A DNA stretch of 12,910 nucleotides from Rickettsiales bacterium (lineage in GTDB: Bacteria; Pseudomonadota; Alphaproteobacteria; Rickettsiales; Anaplasmataceae), in assembly GCA_031286185.1 (NCBI GenBank), contig JAITUS010000054.1, forward strand, positions 1-12,910, in the 5' to 3' direction. Position 1 is the first letter of the stretch, and each line of letters begins with the position of its first letter. Positions 6,333-12,910 of this stretch are shown piece by piece. The position numbers were made by a program, and so were the translations under genes. The notes below the pieces were generated by a model, which saw only the letters and a program-made list of their open reading frames with translations, had not been told where the DNA came from and did no database searches.

Positions 6333-7116
6333 ATGCCTAGTATTATTGAGCCACTGAACTTCGAAGAGATTTTGTCTCGGATGAAAGAGGAATTAGTAAG
6401 TCGTGACGCAAGTTTTACAGCATTGGCAAAAAGTGACCCAGCAATAAAAATTTTAGAAATAGCAGCATGGCGAGAGTTATTACTACGACAAATGAAGCAG
6501 CAAAAAGCAACATATTAAAATTTGCAACAGGAAAAAATCTTGATAACTTAGCTGAATTTTATGGAGTAGAAAGACAAGGAGGAGAAGATGACGAACGATT
6601 TAGAAAGAGGGTAAAAACAAAAATAGTAGGTTGGAGTACCGGAGGAAGTAAAGAACATTATCGCTATCATGCACTGTCAGCTGATACTCGGGTGAAGGAT
6701 GCGCTGGTCGAATCAAAGGTGCCAGGAAGTGTACAGATCTCAATTTTATCCACAGAGTTATCAACAGGTTCAGAGGAATTAATTAACATAGCAAGAGAGG
6801 GTGAATCAAGATAACATAAGGGTTTTGACCGATACGATTACAGTAGTTGGTTGCAATATTATAGAAATAGATATTCACAGCAGAATTAGCATCAACTCAC
6901 CGGATACTATTGAGACAGCAAAAGCAATTTATAGAAAAATTTGAATCAACTTAAAGATTAGGATGGAGTGTAACAAAGTCATGGATTATAGCCAATCTAT
7001 TCGTAGAAGGGGTAGAAAACGTGGAATTAATAGAGCCAAAAGAAGATGTTGTTGTACTAGGAAATGAGTGTGCTGGTTTGCAAAGCCTAAATGTTGAATT
7101 AGTGGGTAGAGGTTAA
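6333..7116 (+). pseudogene. gpJ: Phage baseplate protein gpJ, multiply broken
   Basis: gpJ belongs to the baseplate J/gp47 wedge family. Four segments in different frames line up as one protein of about 260 residues. They are PSIIEPLNFEEILSRMKEEL to AAWRELLLRQ; then NEAAKSNILKFATGKNLDNL through GVERQGGEDDERFRKRVK to SEELINIA; then QDNIRVLTDTITVVG to IYRKI; then LGWSVTKSWIIANLFVEGV to LNVELVGRG. Frame changes fall near 6490, 6795 and 6940, and a TAA at 6952-6954 is a further stop in the last frame. The true end is the TAA at 7114-7116, which shares its last base with the gpI start (TAATG). The order gpV-PAAR-gpW-gpJ-gpI follows P2-like phages. Confidence 0.88.
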
Positions 7117-7890
7117 TGTTATTACCCCCAAACGCAACAAAACAAGAAAAAGCCATAGTAGATGCAATAGATTATAGAGTTGATCCTGGTTGCATTAAAG
7201 GGTTTAAGTTTAGGTTAGATGAAAAAATACTACCATGGATAATAGAGGAATACGGGCTAGAAGAAATTCTGCGTTGGGTAACAGACAAAAGAAGAGCGAT
7301 AAAAGAAGGGATAGAATTTCAGCGTTAAGAGGAACACCTGCTTCACTGAAAATAGCACTAAAATGGGTAAATATAGATGATATTACGATTATTGAAGAGC
7401 CACCAGGTGAACACTTTTTGAGTTGCGGATAGGGATAAAAGATGTAGCAAATGACTTCTTCGTAGATGCAATTGTAGAACTAGCAAAACTATCATTGCCA
7501 GCAAGATCGAGACTAATGAGGATTTTTAACGATTACTACAATATTAATAGATTCATATTGGATGAAAGTTTTTTTGGAAGTTTATTATCGGATTATTCAG
7601 GGGTAAAAATAGAAAAAGACGGGCCAGTATTATCGTTTGGCAGAATAAATTACTTCAGGTTTAGTTGCCCATCAATTTTGGTTATAGATAGTTGCCTACG
7701 TGATCATTATGAATAAGCTTTTAGTAATGATGTATATCGTCTAGATGTAGCAGTGCTTGGAGAAACAGAGCCTCACACAAAGAATTACAGTAGCACATAC
7801 GAAAGAAATCATCAGTGGTATAATTTCAAATGCTATATCCTCTACCACAGAGTTTACTACCAGAAACTAAGTTTGCCAAAGCAGAGATAG
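7116..7890 (+). pseudogene. gpI: Phage tail protein gpI, multiply broken
   Basis: gpI is a baseplate wedge/tail-fibre-attachment protein. The start LLPPNATKQEKAIVDAIDYR and the following LPWIIEEYGLEEILRWVTDK are typical of the family. The frame ends at 7328 but resumes one frame over with LRGTPASLKIALKWVNI and EEPPGEHF. It shifts again near 7420 to LRIGIKDVANDFFVDAIVEL through LPARSRLMRIFNDYYNINRF. A TAA at 7714-7716 interrupts this third frame, which then continues NDVYRLDVAVLGETEPHTKN to a TAG at 7888-7890. Two frameshifts and one nonsense codon make it non-functional. Its end overlaps the next start by about 60 bases if the last stretch is native. Confidence 0.85.
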
Positions 7891-8263
7891 TATTATCAAA
7901 TAGTTGGAATTTAGGAGAAATAAACGCGTGCTTCCCGGTTACTGGTGTAGAAGAGACAGGGAATAGATTTGTATTGGGAAGTGATAGACTATCTCAGCAA
8001 CGTTGGAATTTAAAATATGAGCCAATTTTAGAAAGATTTAGCGTTACCCATAATTATAAAGTAGAAAATTATACCGATCAAAAAATCACAAGATATGGTT
8101 TAGCAGAACACAACATCTGCTATGAAAGCGATTCAGGTACAGAGCAAAAAGATTCGATACACGAGTTAGAAAGTTACATTTTAGTAGTTACCCTGGTGTG
8201 TTAACTTGGCACGAACATCGTCATTTGGACAGATCCTGGAGCGAAAAACAGTCTATATGTTAA
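7830..8263 (+). pseudogene. Probable phage tail protein downstream of gpI, frameshifted
   Basis: The family is not recognised with certainty; the position after gpI suggests a tail-fibre-associated or tail protein. The frame from the ATG at 7830 reads LYPLPQSLLPETKFAKAEIV through EPILERFSVTHNYKVENY to ESYILVV and stops at 8202-8204. One frame over, from about 8189, the reading continues naturally as YPGVLTWHEHRHLDRSW and ends at a TAA at 8261-8263. A single-base indel near 8185 explains both. The joined protein would be about 144 residues. No tail-fibre repeats or collagen-like sequence is seen downstream, so the receptor-binding genes are absent. Confidence 0.6.
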
Positions 8264-8412
8264 GTATATATATTTAGATCTCCATATACATATTAGTGTT
8301 TTGTAAAAATTTATAAAAAAAGCGAAAAAAAAGCTTGTTTTCCATGTTAAAAAAGACATAAATTAAAAAGTAGCAAGTAAACATAAAAAATTTGTCTTGC
8401 ACTAAAGTCGGC

Positions 8413-8429
8413 CAAAATGGGCCATTTTG
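8413..8429. promoter_or_regulatory. Near-perfect palindrome upstream of the ankyrin gene
   Basis: CAAAATGG (8413-8420) and CCATTTTG (8422-8429) form a perfect 8-base dyad around a single G. It lies 24 bases before the ankyrin start and 12 bases before its Shine-Dalgarno sequence, where it could be a repressor site or a small hairpin in the leader. The preceding 80 bases (8330-8410) are very A-rich. No convincing -35/-10 pair was picked out. Confidence 0.4.
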
Positions 8430-8440
8430 AGCATATTCAT

Positions 8441-8447
8441 AGGAGGT
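8441..8447 (+). promoter_or_regulatory. Strong ribosome binding site that fixes the ankyrin start
   Basis: AGGAGGT lies five bases before the ATG at 8453. It is the best Shine-Dalgarno sequence in the window. It argues for 8453 rather than the in-frame ATG at 8417, which would add twelve residues encoded by the palindrome and the binding site itself. Confidence 0.8.
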
Positions 8448-8452
8448 ATATT

Positions 8453-9244
8453 ATGAAACTTAGTAGAAAATATAAAGATAGTTTTAGTGAATTTCTTAAA
8501 GGATTATCACAGAGCGCATTTCAACACATAAATGAAAAAGAGGCAGATGGTCGTACGATGTTACACCGAGCAGCACGCATTTATGATGAAAAAGCAATAA
8601 GATTACTAATAGAAAAGGGGGCAGAAGTAAATATAGAAGATGACGGAGGAGAAACACCATTACACACAGCAGCATTCTACGGAAAGGTAGAAAATGTGGA
8701 AGCACTATTGGAAGGAGGAGCGGAAGTAGATGCGATGGACGATGGTGGATATACGGCAATACACTATGCGAGCTTTATGGGTAGTGAAGGCGCGATAAGG
8801 GAGCTAATAAAGGCAGGAGCAAGAGTAAATACGAGAAATAATATAGGAAGGACACCCCTGAATGAAGCAGCATGTATGAAGGAAATAGGAAGCGTGAGAG
8901 CAATATTAGAAGTCGGAGGAGAAGTAAATGCGAGAGACGATAGAGGGCGCACTCTTCTACATCTAGCATATATGGTAGAAGAAGTTGAAATAATAGAAGA
9001 GTTAATAAAAGCTGGAGGAAAAATAGAACAAGTAGATGAGTTTAGTATGACAGCAATAGATTATACATCGAGAGAGTTAGGAAAAATAAAGAACGTATCG
9101 GAGCACGCAAAAGGTGTGATGCTTACTCTAAGCCTAGAAGAAGAGGAAAAAAAGTTTAAGAAAGCAAGAGAAGAATCAGCACTAGTAAAAAAAGAGCTGA
9201 AGGATGTCAATAATGAACTAGATGATATGGAGGAAAAGATATAA
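8453..9244 (+). CDS. Ankyrin-repeat protein with C-terminal coiled coil
   Basis: The 263-residue protein has five ankyrin repeats between residues 32 and about 198. The consensus is plain in DGRTMLHRAARIYDEKAIRL, GGETPLHTAAFYGKVENVEA and GRTPLNEAACMKEIGSVRAI. A charged heptad-like stretch follows (about 229-261, EEEEKKFKKAREES and so on), likely a coiled coil. Ankyrin proteins bind other proteins and in Wolbachia are candidate effectors acting on the host. No signal peptide is seen; export would need type IV secretion, which is not shown here. The gene stands alone with its own strong ribosome binding site. The C-terminus may be shortened: just before the TAA, one frame over, the sequence reads on as YKGLKDSQRALEIAEKSDKA to a TGA at 9318-9320. 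It is otherwise intact, unlike the tail genes before it. Confidence 0.9.
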   Translation: MKLSRKYKDSFSEFLKGLSQSAFQHINEKEADGRTMLHRAARIYDEKAIRLLIEKGAEVNIEDDGGETPLHTAAFYGKVENVEALLEGGAEVDAMDDGGYTAIHYASFMGSEGAIRELIKAGARVNTRNNIGRTPLNEAACMKEIGSVRAILEVGGEVNARDDRGRTLLHLAYMVEEVEIIEELIKAGGKIEQVDEFSMTAIDYTSRELGKIKNVSEHAKGVMLTLSLEEEEKKFKKAREESALVKKELKDVNNELDDMEEKI

Positions 9245-9320
9245 AGGGCTAAAAGACAGCCAAAGAGCTTTAGAAATCGCAGAAAAGAGTGATAAAGCTG
9301 GAGCTTTTAACTGTAGCTGA
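9245..9320 (+). pseudogene. Frameshifted former C-terminus of the ankyrin protein
   Basis: Starting from 9240 in another frame, 26 codons read YKGLKDSQRALEIAEKSDKA and then GAFNCS before a TGA at 9318-9320. The sequence continues the helical, charged character of the ankyrin protein's tail. A one-base indel in the GAGGAAAAGATATAAA stretch near 9230-9242 would join them. Loss of this piece need not harm the ankyrin domain. Confidence 0.5.
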
Positions 9321-9399
9321 TATCAAATCTCAATGGTAATAGGACAAATTAAAAGTTTCCCTACGATGAGAGATTTAGCGAATTTATTATGTATCTTGT

Positions 9400-9430
9400 T
9401 TGACTTCCCGATAACGAAATTTGGTATAAT
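9400..9430 (+). promoter_or_regulatory. Candidate sigma-70 promoter with extended -10
   Basis: A perfect TATAAT (9425-9430) is preceded by TGG, giving an extended -10 (TGnTATAAT). TTGACT (9400-9405) is a near-consensus -35 box with a 19-base spacer, slightly long but tolerable with an extended -10. Transcription would run into the repeat pair and no protein gene follows for 580 bases. It could drive a small RNA or be the remnant of a lost gene's promoter. Confidence 0.45.
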
Positions 9431-9436
9431 CTTTAT

Positions 9437-9662
9437 GTTTAAGAAATTTACCAAATGAAAAAAAAGCCCTGGTTAATATCTATTTTAAAACATTGGCGTT
9501 TTTTATGCCTTAAACGTTGCAATTTAGCTACTTTTAAACTACAACTAACCTTGACTTAAACGTTAAGAAATTTACTAAGCAGAAAAAAGGCAAAAGAACC
9601 CCGTGGTAGAAGTTGCTCACTCTCTAATCTTGCAAATTGGCGTACTATACTGTCTTAAACGA
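9437..9662. repeat. Pair of diverged intergenic repeat units
   Basis: Two stretches, about 9437-9518 and 9561-9662, share their order of short blocks. Each starts with TTAAGAAATTTAC, then an A-rich stretch with GAAAAAA, an ATTGGCGT core (CATTGGCGTTTT and AATTGGCGTACT), and an end CTTAAACG. The linker also holds CTTAAACGTT just before the second unit. The arrangement looks like a multi-copy Wolbachia intergenic repeat in tandem, but family membership cannot be checked here. Confidence 0.55.
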
Positions 9663-9885
9663 CTTATAAGCGCGTTTCAGCTTGTATAGGGAAAAACCTA
9701 GAAGTCTAGATAAAATTAATAAAGACATAAGGTGCACATAGTGCAAAAATTTAAACATAAGACGCCAACTACATAATACTCTTGTTGTTTAATCTGCACA
9801 GATGAAGGTAACTAAATACCTCCAGTACCATGATAATGTGACTGGCGAAGGTTGTCAAGTATTTTTTTCCCGTTTTTATGGGCAA

Positions 9886-9917
9886 AACATACCTAGAATA
9901 GCATTCAGGGGTATGTT
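9886..9917. other. Perfect 8-base hairpin upstream of sucB
   Basis: AACATACC (9886-9893) pairs with GGTATGTT (9910-9917) over a 16-base loop. It lies 100 bases before the sucB start. It could be a leader hairpin, a terminator of rightward transcription (a GTTTTT stretch follows at about 9921) or a binding site. Confidence 0.4.
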
Positions 9918-10016
9918 ATCCGTTTTTCACTTCTAAATGATAAAAAAATTTATTAGTTTATTATACGGTTCTTTTCATGTATAAAATTACAGCAAGTTTG
10001 TACGAAAGGTTGTTTT

Positions 10017-11180
10017 ATGAGCAAAATTATAGAAATTAGAGCACCAAAAACTCTAGGTGGTGAATCGGTCACGGAAGGTATAGTCAAAATAAAGAAAAAT
10101 ATTGGCGAAGCAGTAAAAGTAGATGATTTAATCTTTGAAATTGAAACTGACAAAACAGCGCTCGAATTAACCGCAGAGGCTTCAGGCCAAATAACTGAAT
10201 TTCTTGTAAAAGAGGATGATGTAATAAGCCCAGATCAATTATTAGCGAAACTTTCCGTAGGGGAGGTAAAAGAAGAGATAAAGAAAGAAGACAAAAGCGA
10301 AAGTCCTGCTAAAAAAGACGCTCCGTCGGCTCGCAAAATTATAGAGGAAAATGCAATCAGCGCAGGAAATGTCGAAGGAACTGGCATGGGAGGCAGGATA
10401 ACCAAAGCAGATGTAATAGACCATATGAACAAAGCTGAACAGCCTGCGGTCGAACTGCCAAAAAGTGTAGCAAGTGGGAAGCGAAGAGAAGAACGGGTAA
10501 AAATGAGCAAAATAAGGCAAGTAATTGCTGCTCGTTTGAAGGCGTCGCAAAACACTGCTGCGATATTGACTACATTCAATGAGATCGACATGAAAAATGT
10601 AATGGATCTTAGGGCGAAATATAAAGAAACTTTCGAAAAAAAATATGGAATAAAACTGGGTTTCATGTCATTTTTTATAAAGGCAGCAGTGCAAGCACTG
10701 AAAGAAATCCCTGAAATTAACGCTGAAATTTCAGGCGATGAAATCATATATAAACATTACTATGACATAGGTGTTGCTGTTGGCACTGATAAGGGCCTTG
10801 TTGTGCCAGTTATTCGAAATGCTGACCAGATGTCATTCGCCGAAATCGAGTTAACCTTGGCTGCTCTTGGCAAAAAAGCTCAAGAAGGTAAGCTGCAAGT
10901 ATCAGAAATGGAAGGTGCAACGTTTACCATCTCAAACGGCGGAGTGTACGGTTCACTCCTTTCCACCCCGATAATAAACCCTCCGCAATCTGGAATACTT
11001 GGCATGCATTCAATACAAAACAGGCCAGTTGCTGTTGGCAATTCAATTGAAATTAGACCTATGATATACATTGCTCTCTCCTACGACCACAGAATAGTCG
11101 ACGGCAAAGGAGCAGTTACTTTCCTTGTCAAAATAAAAAATTACATAAAAGATCCAAACAGATTAGTTTTGGAAGTGTAA
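10017..11180 (+). CDS. sucB: Dihydrolipoamide succinyltransferase, E2 of 2-oxoglutarate dehydrogenase
   Basis: SucB transfers the succinyl group from lipoyl-lysine to CoA in the 2-oxoglutarate dehydrogenase complex of the TCA cycle (cytoplasm). The 387-residue protein has the standard parts. The lipoyl domain is residues 1-80, with the lipoylated Lys46 in [10 protein letters not shown] charged linker follows, then the E1/E3-binding domain (about 101-137, [20 protein letters not shown]). The catalytic domain (about 155-387) has the active-site motif SYDHRIVDG with His358 and Asp362. The motif [12 protein letters not shown] and the length favour SucB over the pyruvate E2. AAAGG lies seven bases before the ATG. 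No sucA or lpd gene lies beside it. The gene is intact and marks the return to core chromosome DNA. Confidence 0.94.
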   Translation: MSKIIEIRAPKTLGGESVTEGIVKIKKNIGEAVKVDDLIFEIETDKTALELTAEASGQITEFLVKEDDVISPDQLLAKLSVGEVKEEIKKEDKSESPAKKDAPSARKIIEENAISAGNVEGTGMGGRITKADVIDHMNKAEQPAVELPKSVASGKRREERVKMSKIRQVIAARLKASQNTAAILTTFNEIDMKNVMDLRAKYKETFEKKYGIKLGFMSFFIKAAVQALKEIPEINAEISGDEIIYKHYYDIGVAVGTDKGLVVPVIRNADQMSFAEIELTLAALGKKAQEGKLQVSEMEGATFTISNGGVYGSLLSTPIINPPQSGILGMHSIQNRPVAVGNSIEIRPMIYIALSYDHRIVDGKGAVTFLVKIKNYIKDPNRLVLEV

Positions 11181-11216
11181 CAAATGAGTTGTTGTTAGTC
11201 TAGTGTTCCTAAAAAC

Positions 11217-12776
11217 CTAAACATTGTATGGTTCTGCCAGCAGTTTAGCAATTTCAGAAATGGTTAGGACTCTAATATTCCTTAAAGATGGATAAAGCCC
11301 GTTCAAACAATTCCTCTTGTTTCTTGTGGTCACCTAGGGCACCATAGGTGTCGCCTAGGTTTACCAATAGTTTAGCAACTTCAGGATGGTCAGAACCATA
11401 GTGTTTCTCTTGAATTGCTAAAGCCCGTTCGAACAACTCTTTTGCTTTCTCATGATCACCTAAAGCCCCACAAGCGTTACTGAGATTTACCAGCGGTTCA
11501 GCAACTTCGAAATGATCAAGGCCGTAATGTTTCTCTTTAATTAATAAAGCTCGTTCAAGCAACTTTTTTGCTTTCTGGAAATCATCTAAATCTCCATGAG
11601 CAATACCAAGATTTGCAAGTAGTTTAGCAACTTCAGGATGATCAGGGCCATAATATTCCTCAAAAATAGGTAAAGCCCGTTTAAGCAACTCTTTTTTTTC
11701 TTATGATCACCTAAGTCTCCATGAGCGCTACTTAGGTTTATCAATGTAGTAGCAACTTTGAAATGATCAGAGCCATAATATTTCCCTTGAATTGCTAAAG
11801 CCCGTTCAAGCAACTCTTTTGCCTTCTGAGAATCACCTAAAGCGTAATAAGCATTACCAAGATTTACCAGTGTAATAGCAACTTCAAAATGGTCAGAACC
11901 AAGATGTTTCTTGTCAATTGCTAAAGCACGCTCAAGCAACTCCTTTTTTTCTATAATCACCTAAACCCCCATAAGCGTTACCCAGGTTTGTCAGTGTAAT
12001 GACAACTTGGAAATGATCAGGTCCATAATGCTTTTCTTGAATTACTAAAGCACATTCAAGCAACCCTTTAGCTTTCTGAGGGTTACCTAAAGCACCATAA
12101 GTAATACCGAGACTTACTAGTGCTTTAGCAACTATAAAATGATCAGAACCATAATGTTTCTCAAGAGTAGGTAAAGCCGATTTAAGCAACTCCTTTTGTT
12201 TTCGAGGATTACCTAAATCTCCAAAGCGTTACCTAAGTTTGCCAGTGTAATAGCAACTTCAAAATGACCAGGTCCATAATGTTTCTCTTGAATTGCTAAA
12301 GCTCGTTCGAGCAACTCTTTTTGTCTTCTAGGATTACCCAGGTCATAGTACCCATTATTCATCCATATTAGCAAATCCATAAGATAATACTTTTCTATTG
12401 TTTGTTTTTCCAAAGATTCTAAAGGCTCTTTTTCTAGACAATCATCTATATGTGATAGAAATACTTCTAAATGCGGCAATAGTTGTCGTTTCTTAGCATA
12501 ATCTTCTAACTTATCACTGCCGTAAGGAAAGCTTTCTTTCAGTAATTCAAAAGTCTTTTTCACAACTTTCTCTTTGCCTTGTTTTTCTAACTCTATCCTT
12601 GTTACTTGCTGCACTAGCCTGTGAATATTGACTGAACTTTGTTCTTCTCCTGAGTCAATCATTGAATACTGCTTAAGTAGTTGGATAGCATCACCTAATT
12701 TTTCTCTATTGCGTTCTAATCCTAAAAACATTTCTACAGGAATATTGTCAGAAGCAATATAGGCGATGGTATCTAA
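11217..12776 (-). pseudogene. NB-ARC/TPR protein, 5' half removed by IS and frame broken
   Basis: The remnant starts at the IS junction with the end of an NB-ARC nucleotide-binding region (IAYIASDNIPVEMFLGLE, then VNIHRLVQQVTRIELE), a helical linker, and tetratricopeptide repeats. Eight complete 42-residue kinesin-light-chain-type TPR units are visible (consensus ERALAIQEKHYGPDHFEVA), plus part of a ninth, at a spacing of 126 bases. The P-loop and most of the ATPase are gone. Frames change near 12224 (one base lost), at an A7 run near 11944-11950, and at an A8 run at 11692-11699. A stop at 11272-11274 follows, and a further decayed stretch reads on to a TAG at 11217-11219. Intact relatives are signal-sensing STAND ATPases, frequent in Wolbachia and sometimes tied to defence or host interaction; no function can be claimed for this piece. 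It converges on sucB. Confidence 0.88.
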
Positions 12777-12818
12777 GAACCTGTTTAAACCCTCGAAGAG
12801 ATGAGGTAAAATAAGCAT
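12213..12818 (-). CDS. Chimeric open frame: IS end fused to the NB-ARC/TPR remnant
   Basis: A 201-codon frame opens at an ATG inside the IS (12816-12818). Its first fourteen codons, MLILPHLFEGLNRF, come from the IS end, and the next codon begins the NB-ARC remnant exactly at the junction (12776/12777). The insertion therefore supplied a start codon in frame. The product would hold the end of the NB-ARC region, the linker and one TPR. No strong ribosome binding site is seen, so expression is uncertain. Confidence 0.45.
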   Translation of the reverse strand: MLILPHLFEGLNRFLDTIAYIASDNIPVEMFLGLERNREKLGDAIQLLKQYSMIDSGEEQSSVNIHRLVQQVTRIELEKQGKEKVVKKTFELLKESFPYGSDKLEDYAKKRQLLPHLEVFLSHIDDCLEKEPLESLEKQTIEKYYLMDLLIWMNNGYYDLGNPRRQKELLERALAIQEKHYGPGHFEVAITLANLGNALEI

Positions 12819-12910
12819 AGATTAATAATGAGGTGTCTATGCGGAAAAGTTATCCAAGCAGTATAAGTCGAAAGCAATTTGAAAAAATCAGGCCAATTCT
12901 GGGGAGTAGC
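12777..12910 (+). mobile_element. IS5-family (IS1031-like) insertion sequence, right copy, 5' end only
   Basis: The element starts GAACCTGTTTAAAC next to TAA (12774-12776), a TNA-type target. It is the inverted twin of positions 1-114, differing at a few bases only (for example CC for AT after the first TTTAAA). The remainder lies beyond the window. Both copies read outward, so the DNA between them is bounded by the two transposase 5' ends. Confidence 0.85.
12839..12910 (+). CDS. IS5-family transposase, N-terminal fragment (cut by window edge)
   Basis: Twenty-four codons are visible: MRKSYPSSISRKQFEKIRPI and then LGSS. This is the N-terminal helix region of an IS5-family transposase. Catalytic residues would lie downstream of the window. 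The frame starts 62 bases inside the element, the same distance as in the left copy. Confidence 0.78.
   Translation, partial: MRKSYPSSISRKQFEKIRPILGSS

Larger units (their letters stand above)
9321..10016. other. Non-coding region between the prophage-like block and sucB
   Basis: No gene is supported over about 700 bases, and no tRNA cloverleaf was recognised. The stretch holds a candidate promoter (9400-9430), a diverged repeat pair (9437-9662), a weak hairpin with CCAGT (9822-9826) against ACTGG (9841-9845), and an 8-base hairpin at 9886-9917. Stops are frequent in all frames. The join between phage-derived and housekeeping DNA probably lies in this region. Confidence 0.6.

Noticed and set aside
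8417..8452. Earlier ATG for the ankyrin gene at 8417
   Set aside because: The twelve extra residues would be coded by the palindrome and the Shine-Dalgarno sequence; AGGAGGT is placed correctly for 8453.
8496..8969. Leu/Pro-rich minus-strand frames opposite the ankyrin gene
   Set aside because: They are shadows of the repeated ankyrin codons with low-complexity composition and no ribosome binding site.
9437..9662. CRISPR-like array
   Set aside because: There are only two diverged units with unequal spacing, no short exact repeats and no cas genes.
9321..10016. tRNA gene or tRNA-type attachment site at the phage edge
   Set aside because: No cloverleaf, T-loop signature or CCA end was found, and no matching direct repeat was seen at the left side.
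10235..10747. Long minus-strand frame within sucB
   Set aside because: It lies wholly antisense to an intact, well-conserved gene and has no family match or start signal.

Overview
The window looks like a piece of a Wolbachia-type (Rickettsiales, insect or nematode endosymbiont) chromosome. The sequence is AT-rich and carries decayed tail and baseplate genes like those of the temperate WO prophages, with a patatin-like phospholipase, a Dam-type methylase, an ankyrin-repeat gene and a group II intron. It also has IS5-family ends whose transposase begins MRKSYPSSISR, and an NB-ARC/TPR gene of a kind common in these genomes. The assignment rests on recognising protein families and gene order, not on a database search.

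Layout. Positions 1-114 and 12777-12910 are the 5' ends of two copies of the same IS element, in inverted orientation and both transcribed outward. The left copy cuts a group II intron reverse transcriptase/maturase (117-893); the intron's 3' ribozyme domains V and VI follow (914-990). Next come a patatin-like phospholipase (1022-1939), a decayed second copy of its 3' end (2176-2328), a very lysine-rich protein with two membrane segments (2342-2947) and an orphan adenine methylase (2980-3780). A 5'-truncated, broken NAD-dependent DNA ligase copy occupies 3942-4884.

Positions 4993-8263 hold a phage baseplate/tail block in the order unidentified tail gene, gpV, PAAR protein, gpW, gpJ, gpI, unidentified tail gene. 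Only gpW is intact. The others carry frameshifts, nonsense codons or a lost start codon, so this prophage cannot build a tail from these copies. An ankyrin gene with a strong ribosome binding site (8453-9244) ends the phage-like block.

About 700 bases without an intact gene (9321-10016) hold a diverged repeat pair, a candidate promoter and a hairpin. They separate the phage-like block from an intact housekeeping gene, sucB (10017-11180). Convergent to sucB is the remnant of an NB-ARC/TPR gene (11217-12776, minus strand). The right IS copy removed its nucleotide-binding half, and several indels, two of them in A-runs, break what is left.

Taken together, this is an eroding prophage and accessory island rather than a working new system. 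Genes that appear able to make full-length protein are patatin, the two-TM basic protein, the methylase, gpW, ankyrin (possibly shortened at its C-terminus) and sucB. The points most worth a second look are the patatin/two-TM pair as a possible lysis pair, the IS-driven chimeric start of the TPR remnant, the A-run frameshifts, and the lone intact gpW in a ruined operon.
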